64,000 nucleotides of DNA from Argonema antarcticum A004/B2 (lineage in GTDB: Bacteria; Cyanobacteriota; Cyanobacteriia; Cyanobacteriales; Aerosakkonemataceae). The stretch covers positions 82,473 through 146,472 of the forward strand of contig NZ_JAIQZN010000005.1 in the NCBI RefSeq assembly GCF_023333585.1, given 5' to 3'. Under the pieces are notes generated by a model that saw only the letters and a list, made by a program, of their open reading frames with translations, did no database searches and was not told the origin of the DNA. Numbering within the stretch: position 1 is the first letter of the stretch; each line of letters opens with the position of its first letter. Below are positions 45,169 to 52,796 of this stretch, one piece after another. The translations under genes and the position numbers were made by a program.

Positions 45169-47523
45169 ATGAGTTACTACTGCATCAATCCCTGGTGTCA
45201 AAATCGAGAAAACCCGGAGCATCTGGAACGTTGCCAATCCTGTGAAACTGAACTGCTAGTTAAGAACCGATATCGCCTAGTCAGACCTCTACGCGATCTG
45301 GATAAGCACCCTTATACTAATATTTTTGAAGTAGAAGATATAGAGGAACGGCAAACGCTTAAAGTCCTAAAAGTTTTAATTAAAGATATTACTCACATAG
45401 TCGAACTATTTGAACAAGAAGCGAATCTTTTAATCAATCTTACACATCAGGGAATTCCTAGAGCAGAGTCAGAATTAATTGTTTCACTCAGCAAAGGTAG
45501 GGAATTGCGCTGCTTGGTGATGGAGAAAATAGAAGGGCTAAACCTAGAGCAGTGGTTAAAGCAGAATGGGCGAATATCTGAAAATTTAGCACTAAACTGG
45601 CTGAAACAATTAGTAGTAATTCTGGATTACGTGCATCGAAATAATCTTTTTCATCGAGATATTAAACCGTCTAACATTATGCTCAAGGATGATGGGAAAC
45701 TGGTGCTTATTGACTTTGGCACAGCCAGGAGGGTAACGCAGACAGTCATTGATGGGCAGAATGTTACGAAAATTTGTTCGCACGGTTATACTGCTCCAGA
45801 GCAAATGGCGGGCAGAGCAGTTCCGCAGTCTGATTTCTTTGCGCTTGGCTGTACCTTTGTGCATTTACTGACAGGAATACACCCTAATAAACTAACCAGA
45901 GAACGCCAAACAGATAAGTTAATTTGGCGATACAGTGCGACTCCGGTTTCCAGGGAGTTGGCAAATTTAATTGATGATATGATGGCCGTACCGTGTCAGA
46001 AGCGGCCTAAAAATACGCAAGAAATTTTACACCGAATTAAAGAAATAGAATCAAAAACATTCTGCGGTTATCTGCTCAAAAGACTCTCTTTTGGTGCAGT
46101 TTTTCTAGTTTTTGCGACGGTAATTTATGGAAGTAATTGGTATTTAACTGGCGTCCGTGGTTGTGCAAAGATTGAGTTCAGGAATTTTCATAAAGGCGAC
46201 AATTTAAGTTGTGGGGAAGAAATACTGGTTTCAGAACCTGCGGTACTGGGGAAGCAAGAGGGGGTGATTGCCTTTGCAGATGGCAAATATCAAAAAGCTG
46301 CTGAATCACTAGAGAAGGCATGGAATAAGCGACGAGAACCCGAAACTTTGATTTACCTCAATAATGCCAGACTAATGAATCAAAAAGCTTACACGATTGC
46401 TGTTGTGGCTCCCATAACCAACAATCGAGACAGAGCTATGGAAATTTTGCGAGGAGTGGCACAAGCCCAGAATGAGTTCAATGATGAGCAAAAAAAGATT
46501 AATGGAATGGGGCTGAAGGTGTTGATTGGGGATGATGCTAATGACCCTATCCGGGCTAGGAAAATGGCAGAGTCACTGGTGTCGAAAGGGGACATTTTAG
46601 GTGTTGTCGGTCACTATGCGAGTGAAGTGACGATGGGAGCTATAGATGTTTATCAAAAGCACGGGTTAGTATTAGTTTCTCCTGGCAGCACTTCGGAAGA
46701 TCTCTCAGTCTGGAGCAATATTTCTAAATACGTTTTCTTTCGCACTGTACCCAGTAATAGGGTGAATGCTCAGGCTATGGCTAGCTATTTGATCCAAGCT
46801 CATCAGCGAACAGCAGCAGTTTTTTACACTCCTCAGAGTAATTACAGCAAATCTATCCGAGATCAATTTCACATTAGTTTCCCCGCAAGTGGAGGACAGG
46901 TAGTGGCAGATTTTGATTTGTGTAAAAATAATTTTAATGCAGTTGCTGCTATAACCCAAGCACAAAGACAAGGAGCCACTACGCTTGTTATCCTTCCTGA
47001 TGGTCAAACTTGTTCTATGTCCTTTGGTAATGTTTTAAATTTAATTAAGGCTAATCAGGGTCGTTATTCGATGATCGGAGGATGGGGTGTTTACGATTCT
47101 AATATTTTAAAAATGAGATCTAAAGATGTTGTGGAGCGCCTAGTGGTGACTGTACCTTGGCATCGTTTGAGCAGTCCAAATCCAAAGTTTTCCGCTTTAT
47201 CTGAGCAGCTATGGAAAGGAGAAGTGAGCGGTTTGACAGCTACGGCGTATGATGCAAGTCGTGTGTTGATAACGGCTTTGACAAAAAAACCTCAACCAAA
47301 GCGTTCTGATGTGCGGGAGGTTTTATCGGTTGGCGGCTTTCAAGCCTACGGTGCTACGGGGGTGATTAGTTTTCACTTTTCTAGTGGCGATCGCAACGAA
47401 CCTATTAGTGTATTGGTCAAAGTTGTGCCGTCTAAGTGTTCGCCATATAGTCATATATTTGTACCTGTAAACTATTCTAAATTTGACAGCTTAAAGTGCG
47501 TTTCAAAATACAGTACTCCTTAG
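45169..47523 (+). CDS. Transmembrane Ser/Thr kinase fused to ABC-type solute-binding domain
   Basis: 784 residues. N-terminal zinc-ribbon-like CINPWC/CQSC (residues 5-27); kinase domain 32-300 with HRDIKPSNIML near 162, IDFGTARRV near 181, and TAPEQMAG near 208; the glycine loop is degenerate, LKVLKVL supplies the Lys. A membrane helix lies at about 303-326, then a TPR-like helix pair (EGVIAFADGKYQKAAESLEK), and residues 405-770 form a type I periplasmic-binding fold (TIAVVAPITN, VVGHYASEVTMGAIDVYQ, LVSPGSTSEDL, AVFYTPQSNYSKSI). This is an extracytoplasmic ligand sensor on a cytoplasmic kinase. Cotranscribed with the NB-ARC gene, which is its obvious candidate target. Confidence 0.9.
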   Translation: MSYYCINPWCQNRENPEHLERCQSCETELLVKNRYRLVRPLRDLDKHPYTNIFEVEDIEERQTLKVLKVLIKDITHIVELFEQEANLLINLTHQGIPRAESELIVSLSKGRELRCLVMEKIEGLNLEQWLKQNGRISENLALNWLKQLVVILDYVHRNNLFHRDIKPSNIMLKDDGKLVLIDFGTARRVTQTVIDGQNVTKICSHGYTAPEQMAGRAVPQSDFFALGCTFVHLLTGIHPNKLTRERQTDKLIWRYSATPVSRELANLIDDMMAVPCQKRPKNTQEILHRIKEIESKTFCGYLLKRLSFGAVFLVFATVIYGSNWYLTGVRGCAKIEFRNFHKGDNLSCGEEILVSEPAVLGKQEGVIAFADGKYQKAAESLEKAWNKRREPETLIYLNNARLMNQKAYTIAVVAPITNNRDRAMEILRGVAQAQNEFNDEQKKINGMGLKVLIGDDANDPIRARKMAESLVSKGDILGVVGHYASEVTMGAIDVYQKHGLVLVSPGSTSEDLSVWSNISKYVFFRTVPSNRVNAQAMASYLIQAHQRTAAVFYTPQSNYSKSIRDQFHISFPASGGQVVADFDLCKNNFNAVAAITQAQRQGATTLVILPDGQTCSMSFGNVLNLIKANQGRYSMIGGWGVYDSNILKMRSKDVVERLVVTVPWHRLSSPNPKFSALSEQLWKGEVSGLTATAYDASRVLITALTKKPQPKRSDVREVLSVGGFQAYGATGVISFHFSSGDRNEPISVLVKVVPSKCSPYSHIFVPVNYSKFDSLKCVSKYSTP

Positions 47524-47547
47524 CGGCTAGAATCGTTGGTTTAGAAT

Positions 47548-47675
47548 AAGTAGGTCGGTAATAAAAAAGCAAGCTATGTAACGAAACGTAAAATTTCTGG
47601 ATTTGCTACGTAGTTGCGCTTTAGCGCTAAAGCGCAACTACGTAGCAATAATGATTTATTTGCGCCAACCTACTT
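47548..47675. mobile_element. MITE-like element with TIR AAGTAGGT
   Basis: AAGTAGGTCGGTAATAAA at the left and TTTATTTGCGCCAACCTACTT at the right are imperfect terminal inverted repeats about 128 bases apart. Palindrome copy C lies inside. No transposase. A second element with similar ends is at 54869-54975. Whether target duplication is present I cannot decide. Confidence 0.5.
47605..47646. repeat. Palindromic dispersed repeat, copy C (perfect)
   Basis: A perfect 42-base palindrome with two 21-bp arms: GCTACGTAGTTGCGC..., centre AGCGCT, ...GCGCAACTACGTAGC. Inside the MITE-like element. No loop, so it can form a cruciform. Confidence 0.95.
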
Positions 47676-47682
47676 AATAAAT

Positions 47683-48345
47683 ATGAAGATTACTCAACGT
47701 CACGCTTGGCCCCTGACTGCTGAAGAGGCGATTCCTATTCAAGAACAACTGGCAAAAGAGGTGATTACCTCTGACGAGTTGGGAACAATACAGTATGTTG
47801 CTGGTGTGGATATGGGTTTTGAGGAGTCGGGTAGGATCTCGCGATCGGCTGTTGCAGTTCTCAGTTTCCCGGATTTGCAGCTGGTTGAGCAGGCGATCGC
47901 ATATCGTCCTACCACCTTTCCCTATATTCCCGGATTTCTATCTTTTCGAGAAGTCCCAGCGGTACTGGACGCGCTGGCAAAACTGACGATCGCACCCGAC
48001 TTGATCTTATGCGACGGTCAAGGTATTGCCCATCCTCGCCGTCTTGGGATAGCCTGTCATCTGGGATTATTGATAGATGTCCCCACAATTGGTGTAGCCA
48101 AATCCTTATTAGTTGGCAAGCATGAAGAGTTACCTTTGGAAAGAGGGGCGTGGAAACCGCTGCTGCATCGGGGCGAAACGATCGGTGCTGTGTTGCGATC
48201 GCGCACGGGAGTTAAACCTGTTTATGTTTCTAGCGGACATCGGGTAAGTCTACCAACTGCGATCGATTATGTGATGCGTTGCACTCCCAAATATCGACTT
48301 CCAGAAACAACTCGCTGGGCTGATAAATTGGCGTCGAACCGCTGA
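47683..48345 (+). CDS. nfi: Endonuclease V
   Basis: Cleaves at deoxyinosine in DNA (or inosine in RNA). 220 residues from ATG 47683. The metal-binding acidic residues are in YVAGVDMGFEE (about residue 40), FLSFREVPAVLDAL (near 91) and LILCDGQGIAHPRRLGIACH (near 110); KSLLVG and RTGVKPVYVSSGHR complete the RNase H-like fold. The frame upstream to 47614 runs through the MITE and is not used. Confidence 0.95.
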   Translation: MKITQRHAWPLTAEEAIPIQEQLAKEVITSDELGTIQYVAGVDMGFEESGRISRSAVAVLSFPDLQLVEQAIAYRPTTFPYIPGFLSFREVPAVLDALAKLTIAPDLILCDGQGIAHPRRLGIACHLGLLIDVPTIGVAKSLLVGKHEELPLERGAWKPLLHRGETIGAVLRSRTGVKPVYVSSGHRVSLPTAIDYVMRCTPKYRLPETTRWADKLASNR

Positions 48346-48364
48346 TCGATTTGCGATCGAAATA

Positions 48365-48565
48365 ATTTCAAATTTGAGATTTTAGATTGCAGATTTAATT
48401 ATAGCAACCGCCAGGGCGATTAAGCCAACTCCAACTGTTACATGAAGTCCATAATCCCTTACGGAGTAACCTCTTCCCTCTTCCCTCTTCCCTAGCCCCT
48501 AGCCCCTAGCCCCTAGTCCCTAGCTATATCAGATTTTTTTACTTTGCTATCTCAAATCTTAAATT
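48365..48565. repeat. Repeat region with AAATTTGAGATTTTAGA ends and two heptamer tracts
   Basis: CAAATTTGAGATTTTAGAT at the left faces ATCTCAAATCTTAAATTTG at the right as an imperfect inverted repeat. Between are CTTCCCT units (about 48472-48491) and TAGCCCC units (about 48492-48520). The region separates convergent endonuclease V and histidine kinase genes and holds no ORF. Confidence 0.7.
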
Positions 48566-48576
48566 TGCAATTCCCC

Positions 48577-50346
48577 TCAACTGGAGAGCGGCTGTTTAAC
48601 TGGAAGTTCGATGATAAATTCAGTTTCTTCGCCTATAACGGAATTACATCGAATTTCTCCGCTATGCTTTTCGAGAATTTGATAAGAAATGGAAAGCCCT
48701 AATCCGGTGCCTTTGCCAACTTTTTTCGTTGTGAAGAATGGGTCAAAAATCTTATTTTGCACTTCCGGTGCAATCCCAGAACCATTATCGCGAATTCTTA
48801 CCTGAACTTTATCGGGGGGAATTTGCTCTGTCTCGATCGCAATTTGCTTATTGGATTGCTCTGCTTGTTCGGAAAGAGCGTCGATCGCATTGTTGAGGAT
48901 GTTCATAAACACTTGATTCAGCTGTGCTGGATGGCACTCTACTAAAGGCAGATTTCCATACTGCTTAATCACTTTAATGTTGTCTTTGAGCCGGTTGTTC
49001 AGAATTAACAGGGTGCTGTCAATTCCTTCGTGCAGATCGACGTTTTTTACCTCTGCTTCATCGAGACGGGAGAAGTTACGCAAAGATAATACCAGTTGGC
49101 GAATGCGATCGGCTCCAATTTTCATAGAATTCAGAGTCTTCGGCAGATCTTCAGCCAGAAATTCTAGTTCAATGTCGTCAATGCGTTCCACAATTTCCTC
49201 ATCTGGATTGGGATATTTTTGCTGATAGAGATCCACTAATCCTAACAATTCTTCAACATAATTTTTACTGTGTTCGACGTTACCGTAGATAAAGCTGACC
49301 GGGTTGTTGATTTCGTGGGCAATGCCTGCTATCATCTGACCGAGACTAGACATTTTTTCGGTCTGAATTAGCTGAGTTTGTGCTTGTTGAAGTTCTTGGG
49401 TGTATTCTGCTACTCGTTGGATTAGTTCATTGAGAGATGTAGTTAATAACCCGACTTCATCTTCGGTCAGCACGGGAGCCTGAAGAGTGAAATTCGATTC
49501 TTTAGTTACTCGCCGAGCGATTTTAGTAGTAACTTCGATGGGATAGGCAATAACCCGGCTGGTATAGATGGCTAAAGCAGCTGCGATCGCAACTGCCGAT
49601 AATAAACTAATAATCAGAATTAAGTTTCCTACCGCGCTTGCCTTATCCAAGTATTGCAGCGTTTTTTGTGCTTCTTTCTCTTGGATTTCAGCAACGATAT
49701 TTGACATTTCTTGAGAAAGTTTATTAATCTCTAAATCGACTTTGCTGCTTTTATAACTTATGTTCGCTAGCAGAACAGACTGAACTTTTTCTGGCTTCAA
49801 AGTAGATGGTTTAAATTCCTTGCTAATTGTTTCTAGCCTCTGGGAGTAATCTTTTATGGAATCTATATAAGCTTGGAGCGATCGCTTTAGTTCTTTACTA
49901 TCATTTGCTTGTTTAAGTGAATCTCGATCTGGTGAATTTGAACTTTCTAAAAATGACTTTGTTTGATATAATACTCTATTTACTGCCTCAATATATTCGA
50001 GGAATCGAGAATATTCTAGCTCTAATCTTACGGGTTCTGTTAATAGAGGAATTAGGTTTGGCGTTTGAGTGTGGGCTTTCAGTACAGCTGCTTCCAAATT
50101 ATTCAATAAGGATATTATTTTCTGAGACTCAGCTAATTGTTTTTTAGCTTGGTCTTGATAATAATTTTCCAGCAGCTTTCCTGTAGTAGCACCTAGAAGG
50201 GCAATTCCAATGACAAGGGCATACCCATAGGCAATTTTTTGCCGTATACCTAAGCGACTAAATAGCTGCTTGCACCAGTATAAAGACAAGATTTTGCCTC
50301 GGTTCTTAGAGGCGGGTGTCAAAGCTAATGCTTGCCTAATCGACAT
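48577..50346 (-). CDS. Sensor histidine kinase with HAMP domain
   Basis: 589 residues: basic N-terminus, membrane helix at about 38-60, a helical extracytoplasmic sensor region (60-240), second membrane helix at about 244-267, HAMP (268-318), then HisKA with GQMIAGIAHEINNPVSFI near 343 (phospho-accepting His) and HATPase_c with NQVFMNILNNAIDAL near 475, RDNGSGIAPEVQNKIFDPFF and GKGTGLGLSISYQI. No response regulator is next to it. Two ModA-like lipoprotein genes lie directly upstream in the same direction. Confidence 0.93.
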   Translation of the reverse strand: MSIRQALALTPASKNRGKILSLYWCKQLFSRLGIRQKIAYGYALVIGIALLGATTGKLLENYYQDQAKKQLAESQKIISLLNNLEAAVLKAHTQTPNLIPLLTEPVRLELEYSRFLEYIEAVNRVLYQTKSFLESSNSPDRDSLKQANDSKELKRSLQAYIDSIKDYSQRLETISKEFKPSTLKPEKVQSVLLANISYKSSKVDLEINKLSQEMSNIVAEIQEKEAQKTLQYLDKASAVGNLILIISLLSAVAIAAALAIYTSRVIAYPIEVTTKIARRVTKESNFTLQAPVLTEDEVGLLTTSLNELIQRVAEYTQELQQAQTQLIQTEKMSSLGQMIAGIAHEINNPVSFIYGNVEHSKNYVEELLGLVDLYQQKYPNPDEEIVERIDDIELEFLAEDLPKTLNSMKIGADRIRQLVLSLRNFSRLDEAEVKNVDLHEGIDSTLLILNNRLKDNIKVIKQYGNLPLVECHPAQLNQVFMNILNNAIDALSEQAEQSNKQIAIETEQIPPDKVQVRIRDNGSGIAPEVQNKIFDPFFTTKKVGKGTGLGLSISYQILEKHSGEIRCNSVIGEETEFIIELPVKQPLSS

Positions 50347-50462
50347 AACGCAGTTTCGATGAAATTACATTATTATAGCAGGTTTAAACCGAGTGAGGTG
50401 CGTAAGTCCTATAAAATTTACCTTTAGATCTTGTAGCACAAGTAATCCCTAATCTTCACTAG

Positions 50463-51254
50463 CTATTGAGTAGCCTGATCGATAAAGATCGCAAAGCCGT
50501 ATTTGACAAACACAGATCCGGCCCGATCGCTTTGCAGAAATTGGACAAACTCTTTGGCTTCAGGGATGTTTTTGCTAGCTTTGAGGACGGCTACGGTATA
50601 GGTAATTGGAGAATGGGAGTTTTCCGGTGCGATCGCCACAATCTTTATCTCATTTACTTTGATCGCATCCGTTGCGTAAATAATCCCTGCATTTGCATTT
50701 TCCTTTTTAAGCAAACTCACTATGTCAGTTCCAGCTTTGGTAAAAACAAATTTAGGTTTTACCTGTTCTAAAATACCGAAAAACTGGAGAATTTCTTCGG
50801 CATACTTGCCAGACGATCCTGTAGCTGGGTTACTTATAGCAACTTTCTTAATTTTATTGTCGGTCAAATCCTTGAATTTAGAAATACCCGTGGCGTTCTT
50901 TGGCGCGATTAATATGATTCTGTTTTTCAAGAAATTTTTCCGGGTATCGTCTATTACAAATCCTTTGGACTGCAAATCATCCATGAATTGAGAGCCCGCA
51001 GTCATATAAATATCAACCTTTGCTCCCTCTTCGATCGCCTTTTGATGAGATCCACTGCTGCTAAACTTGTACATAATGTTAACTTTCGGTTTTTGTTGAG
51101 TATAAAGCTCTTTTATTTCTTCCATCGAACTTTTCAAACTTGCGCCCGCTGAGATAGTTAATACAACAGGTTTAACTTGTTGAGTACAACTAACCAAAAC
51201 TTGAGACAGGATACTTATCCAGCCAATAAAAGAGAACATAAATATTTTTTTCAT
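50463..51254 (-). CDS. ModA-like substrate-binding lipoprotein (copy 1)
   Basis: 263 residues from ATG 51254; lipobox VLVSC near residue 23 and a basic, hydrophobic signal. ISAGASLKSSMEEIKELYTQ, YKFSSSGSHQKAIEEGAKVDIYMTA and GILEQVKPKF...YATDAI follow the molybdate-binding-protein layout. It is 41 bases downstream of a paralog. No modB, modC or other permease gene is present, so transport is not the obvious role. Specificity cannot be told; ModA paralogs also bind tungstate or other oxyanions. Confidence 0.8.
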   Translation of the reverse strand: MKKIFMFSFIGWISILSQVLVSCTQQVKPVVLTISAGASLKSSMEEIKELYTQQKPKVNIMYKFSSSGSHQKAIEEGAKVDIYMTAGSQFMDDLQSKGFVIDDTRKNFLKNRIILIAPKNATGISKFKDLTDNKIKKVAISNPATGSSGKYAEEILQFFGILEQVKPKFVFTKAGTDIVSLLKKENANAGIIYATDAIKVNEIKIVAIAPENSHSPITYTVAVLKASKNIPEAKEFVQFLQSDRAGSVFVKYGFAIFIDQATQ

Positions 51255-51295
51255 CGCATCCACATCAATGAATTGCTGGTAAATCAGTCAGTGAA

Positions 51296-52096
51296 TTATT
51301 GGTTGTCAGCATTTTTATTCAGAGTAAATCGGTATTTTAAAAATACTGCTTCAGCTCGATCGGTTTGAAGAAATAGGATAAATTCCTTGGCATCGGGGAT
51401 ATTTTTACTGTTTTTAAGTACGGCGGCAGGATAGATAATCGCAGAGTGGGAGTTTTCGGGTGCGATCGCTACAATCGTGATTTTATTTGATAGGATAGCA
51501 TCTGTTGCCAAGACAATGCCTGTATCTGTCTTTTTATTTTCCACATAACCTACTATCTGAATCGGATCTTGAACAAAAACAAGCTTCGATTTTACCTGGT
51601 TTAAAATCCCAAAATAACTGAGAACTTCCAGGGAATATTTACCTATCGATACAGTCTGGGGATCTGCTAAAGCGACTTTTTTGACTTGCTTGCGGGTTAA
51701 GTCTTTGAAGTCGGAAATATCTGTAGCATCTTTTTGCGCGATCAATACCATTTTGTTGCTCAAGAGATTTTGACGAGTTTCCGCAAGCACCAATCCCTGG
51801 GACTGCAAAGCATCCATTTGTTTAATTCCAGAAGAAATGAAGAGATCGGCATTTGTTCCCCGTTGGATTTGTTTTTGGAGCATACTTGATGGGGCAAAAT
51901 TGTAAGTAATGGAAACATTACGCTTTTCTTGACTATAAAGTTTCTGGATATTTTTCATAGCGTTTTTCGCACTGGACGCACATAAAATATTTAGGGATAC
52001 AGGTTTGGCATCTTTTGTGGTAGCGTTACAGCCCAGCAAAACCAGAGATATAATAACTATCGAGCAAATAAGCTTAAATATCGGGGTATTTTTCAT
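51296..52096 (-). CDS. ModA-like substrate-binding lipoprotein (copy 2)
   Basis: 266 residues with lipobox VLLGC near residue 23. Same layout as the neighbour: LCASSAKNAMKNIQKLY, NFAPSSMLQKQIQRGTNADLFIS, then VALADPQTVSIGKYSLEVL and VLATDAIL. The two share about half their residues by eye, a tandem duplication with divergence. First gene of a possible three-gene unit that ends with the histidine kinase (32-base intergenic gap to copy 1, then 116 bases). Confidence 0.8.
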   Translation of the reverse strand: MKNTPIFKLICSIVIISLVLLGCNATTKDAKPVSLNILCASSAKNAMKNIQKLYSQEKRNVSITYNFAPSSMLQKQIQRGTNADLFISSGIKQMDALQSQGLVLAETRQNLLSNKMVLIAQKDATDISDFKDLTRKQVKKVALADPQTVSIGKYSLEVLSYFGILNQVKSKLVFVQDPIQIVGYVENKKTDTGIVLATDAILSNKITIVAIAPENSHSAIIYPAAVLKNSKNIPDAKEFILFLQTDRAEAVFLKYRFTLNKNADNQ

Positions 52097-52235
52097 CGGG
52101 ATAGGAGTAGGTTATTAGCTATTGTAGAAATTGAGGACTCAGAGAGGGAAAGAACAGTTAAGCTGGAAATTGAGAAATCAAAGCATCATAGACTGAAGAA
52201 CTTTATTAAATATAGGATTTAGTAAGAGCAGGGCG

Positions 52236-52796
52236 ATGAACGAACTAACCTTAGAGTGGGAAGAAGCAGGTCATTTGAGAAAGCAGATTATTCGCGATCG
52301 ACAGCTAAGTAAAAATGCCGGAACCGTTCGGCTGGGGCGCGATGCCCTTCGCTGCGATATTGTGCTGACACATCCAACAGTTTCTGGGCTGCACGTTGAA
52401 ATATTCTTTAATCAAGAGCAGCAACAGTTTTACCTGCGAAATCTGCGAGAAAGCAATCCTCCGTGGGTAAATAGCAACAGACTCACGACTGATGAGATAA
52501 CTTTAACCCAAGGTAGCACTTTTCATCTGGGAGAAACGGAAATCAAAATTACTGCCGTAACTCTAGCTGGTAGCAGCGTTCCCACGACTATTTTACTTTC
52601 GCCTAACTCACCAGGGAAAGCAAGTCAGCCATCACCTGTTGCCGCCAATCAAACTTATGGTTTGCGGTGTCCCAATTCCAAATGCGATCGCATTTCACCT
52701 TACGAACGGTTAGATTTAGGGTGTCTTTGGTGTGGCACCTCCCTAGCGGCAGCAGCAAGTGTTTTGATGACTCCCAGGGGGAATCAACCATTATGA
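52236..52796 (+). CDS. FHA-domain protein with C-terminal zinc ribbon
   Basis: 186 residues. The forkhead-associated domain (about 8-105) has VRLGRDALRCDIVLTHPTVS and GLHVEI, the phosphothreonine-binding layout (Arg in GR, Ser in VSGLH). CPNSKC and CLWC in the last 50 residues form a probable zinc ribbon. Its end overlaps the start of the next gene by 4 bases (ATGA), so the two are coupled. Phospho-peptide binding suggests it receives a signal from a Ser/Thr kinase. Confidence 0.85.
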   Translation: MNELTLEWEEAGHLRKQIIRDRQLSKNAGTVRLGRDALRCDIVLTHPTVSGLHVEIFFNQEQQQFYLRNLRESNPPWVNSNRLTTDEITLTQGSTFHLGETEIKITAVTLAGSSVPTTILLSPNSPGKASQPSPVAANQTYGLRCPNSKCDRISPYERLDLGCLWCGTSLAAAASVLMTPRGNQPL

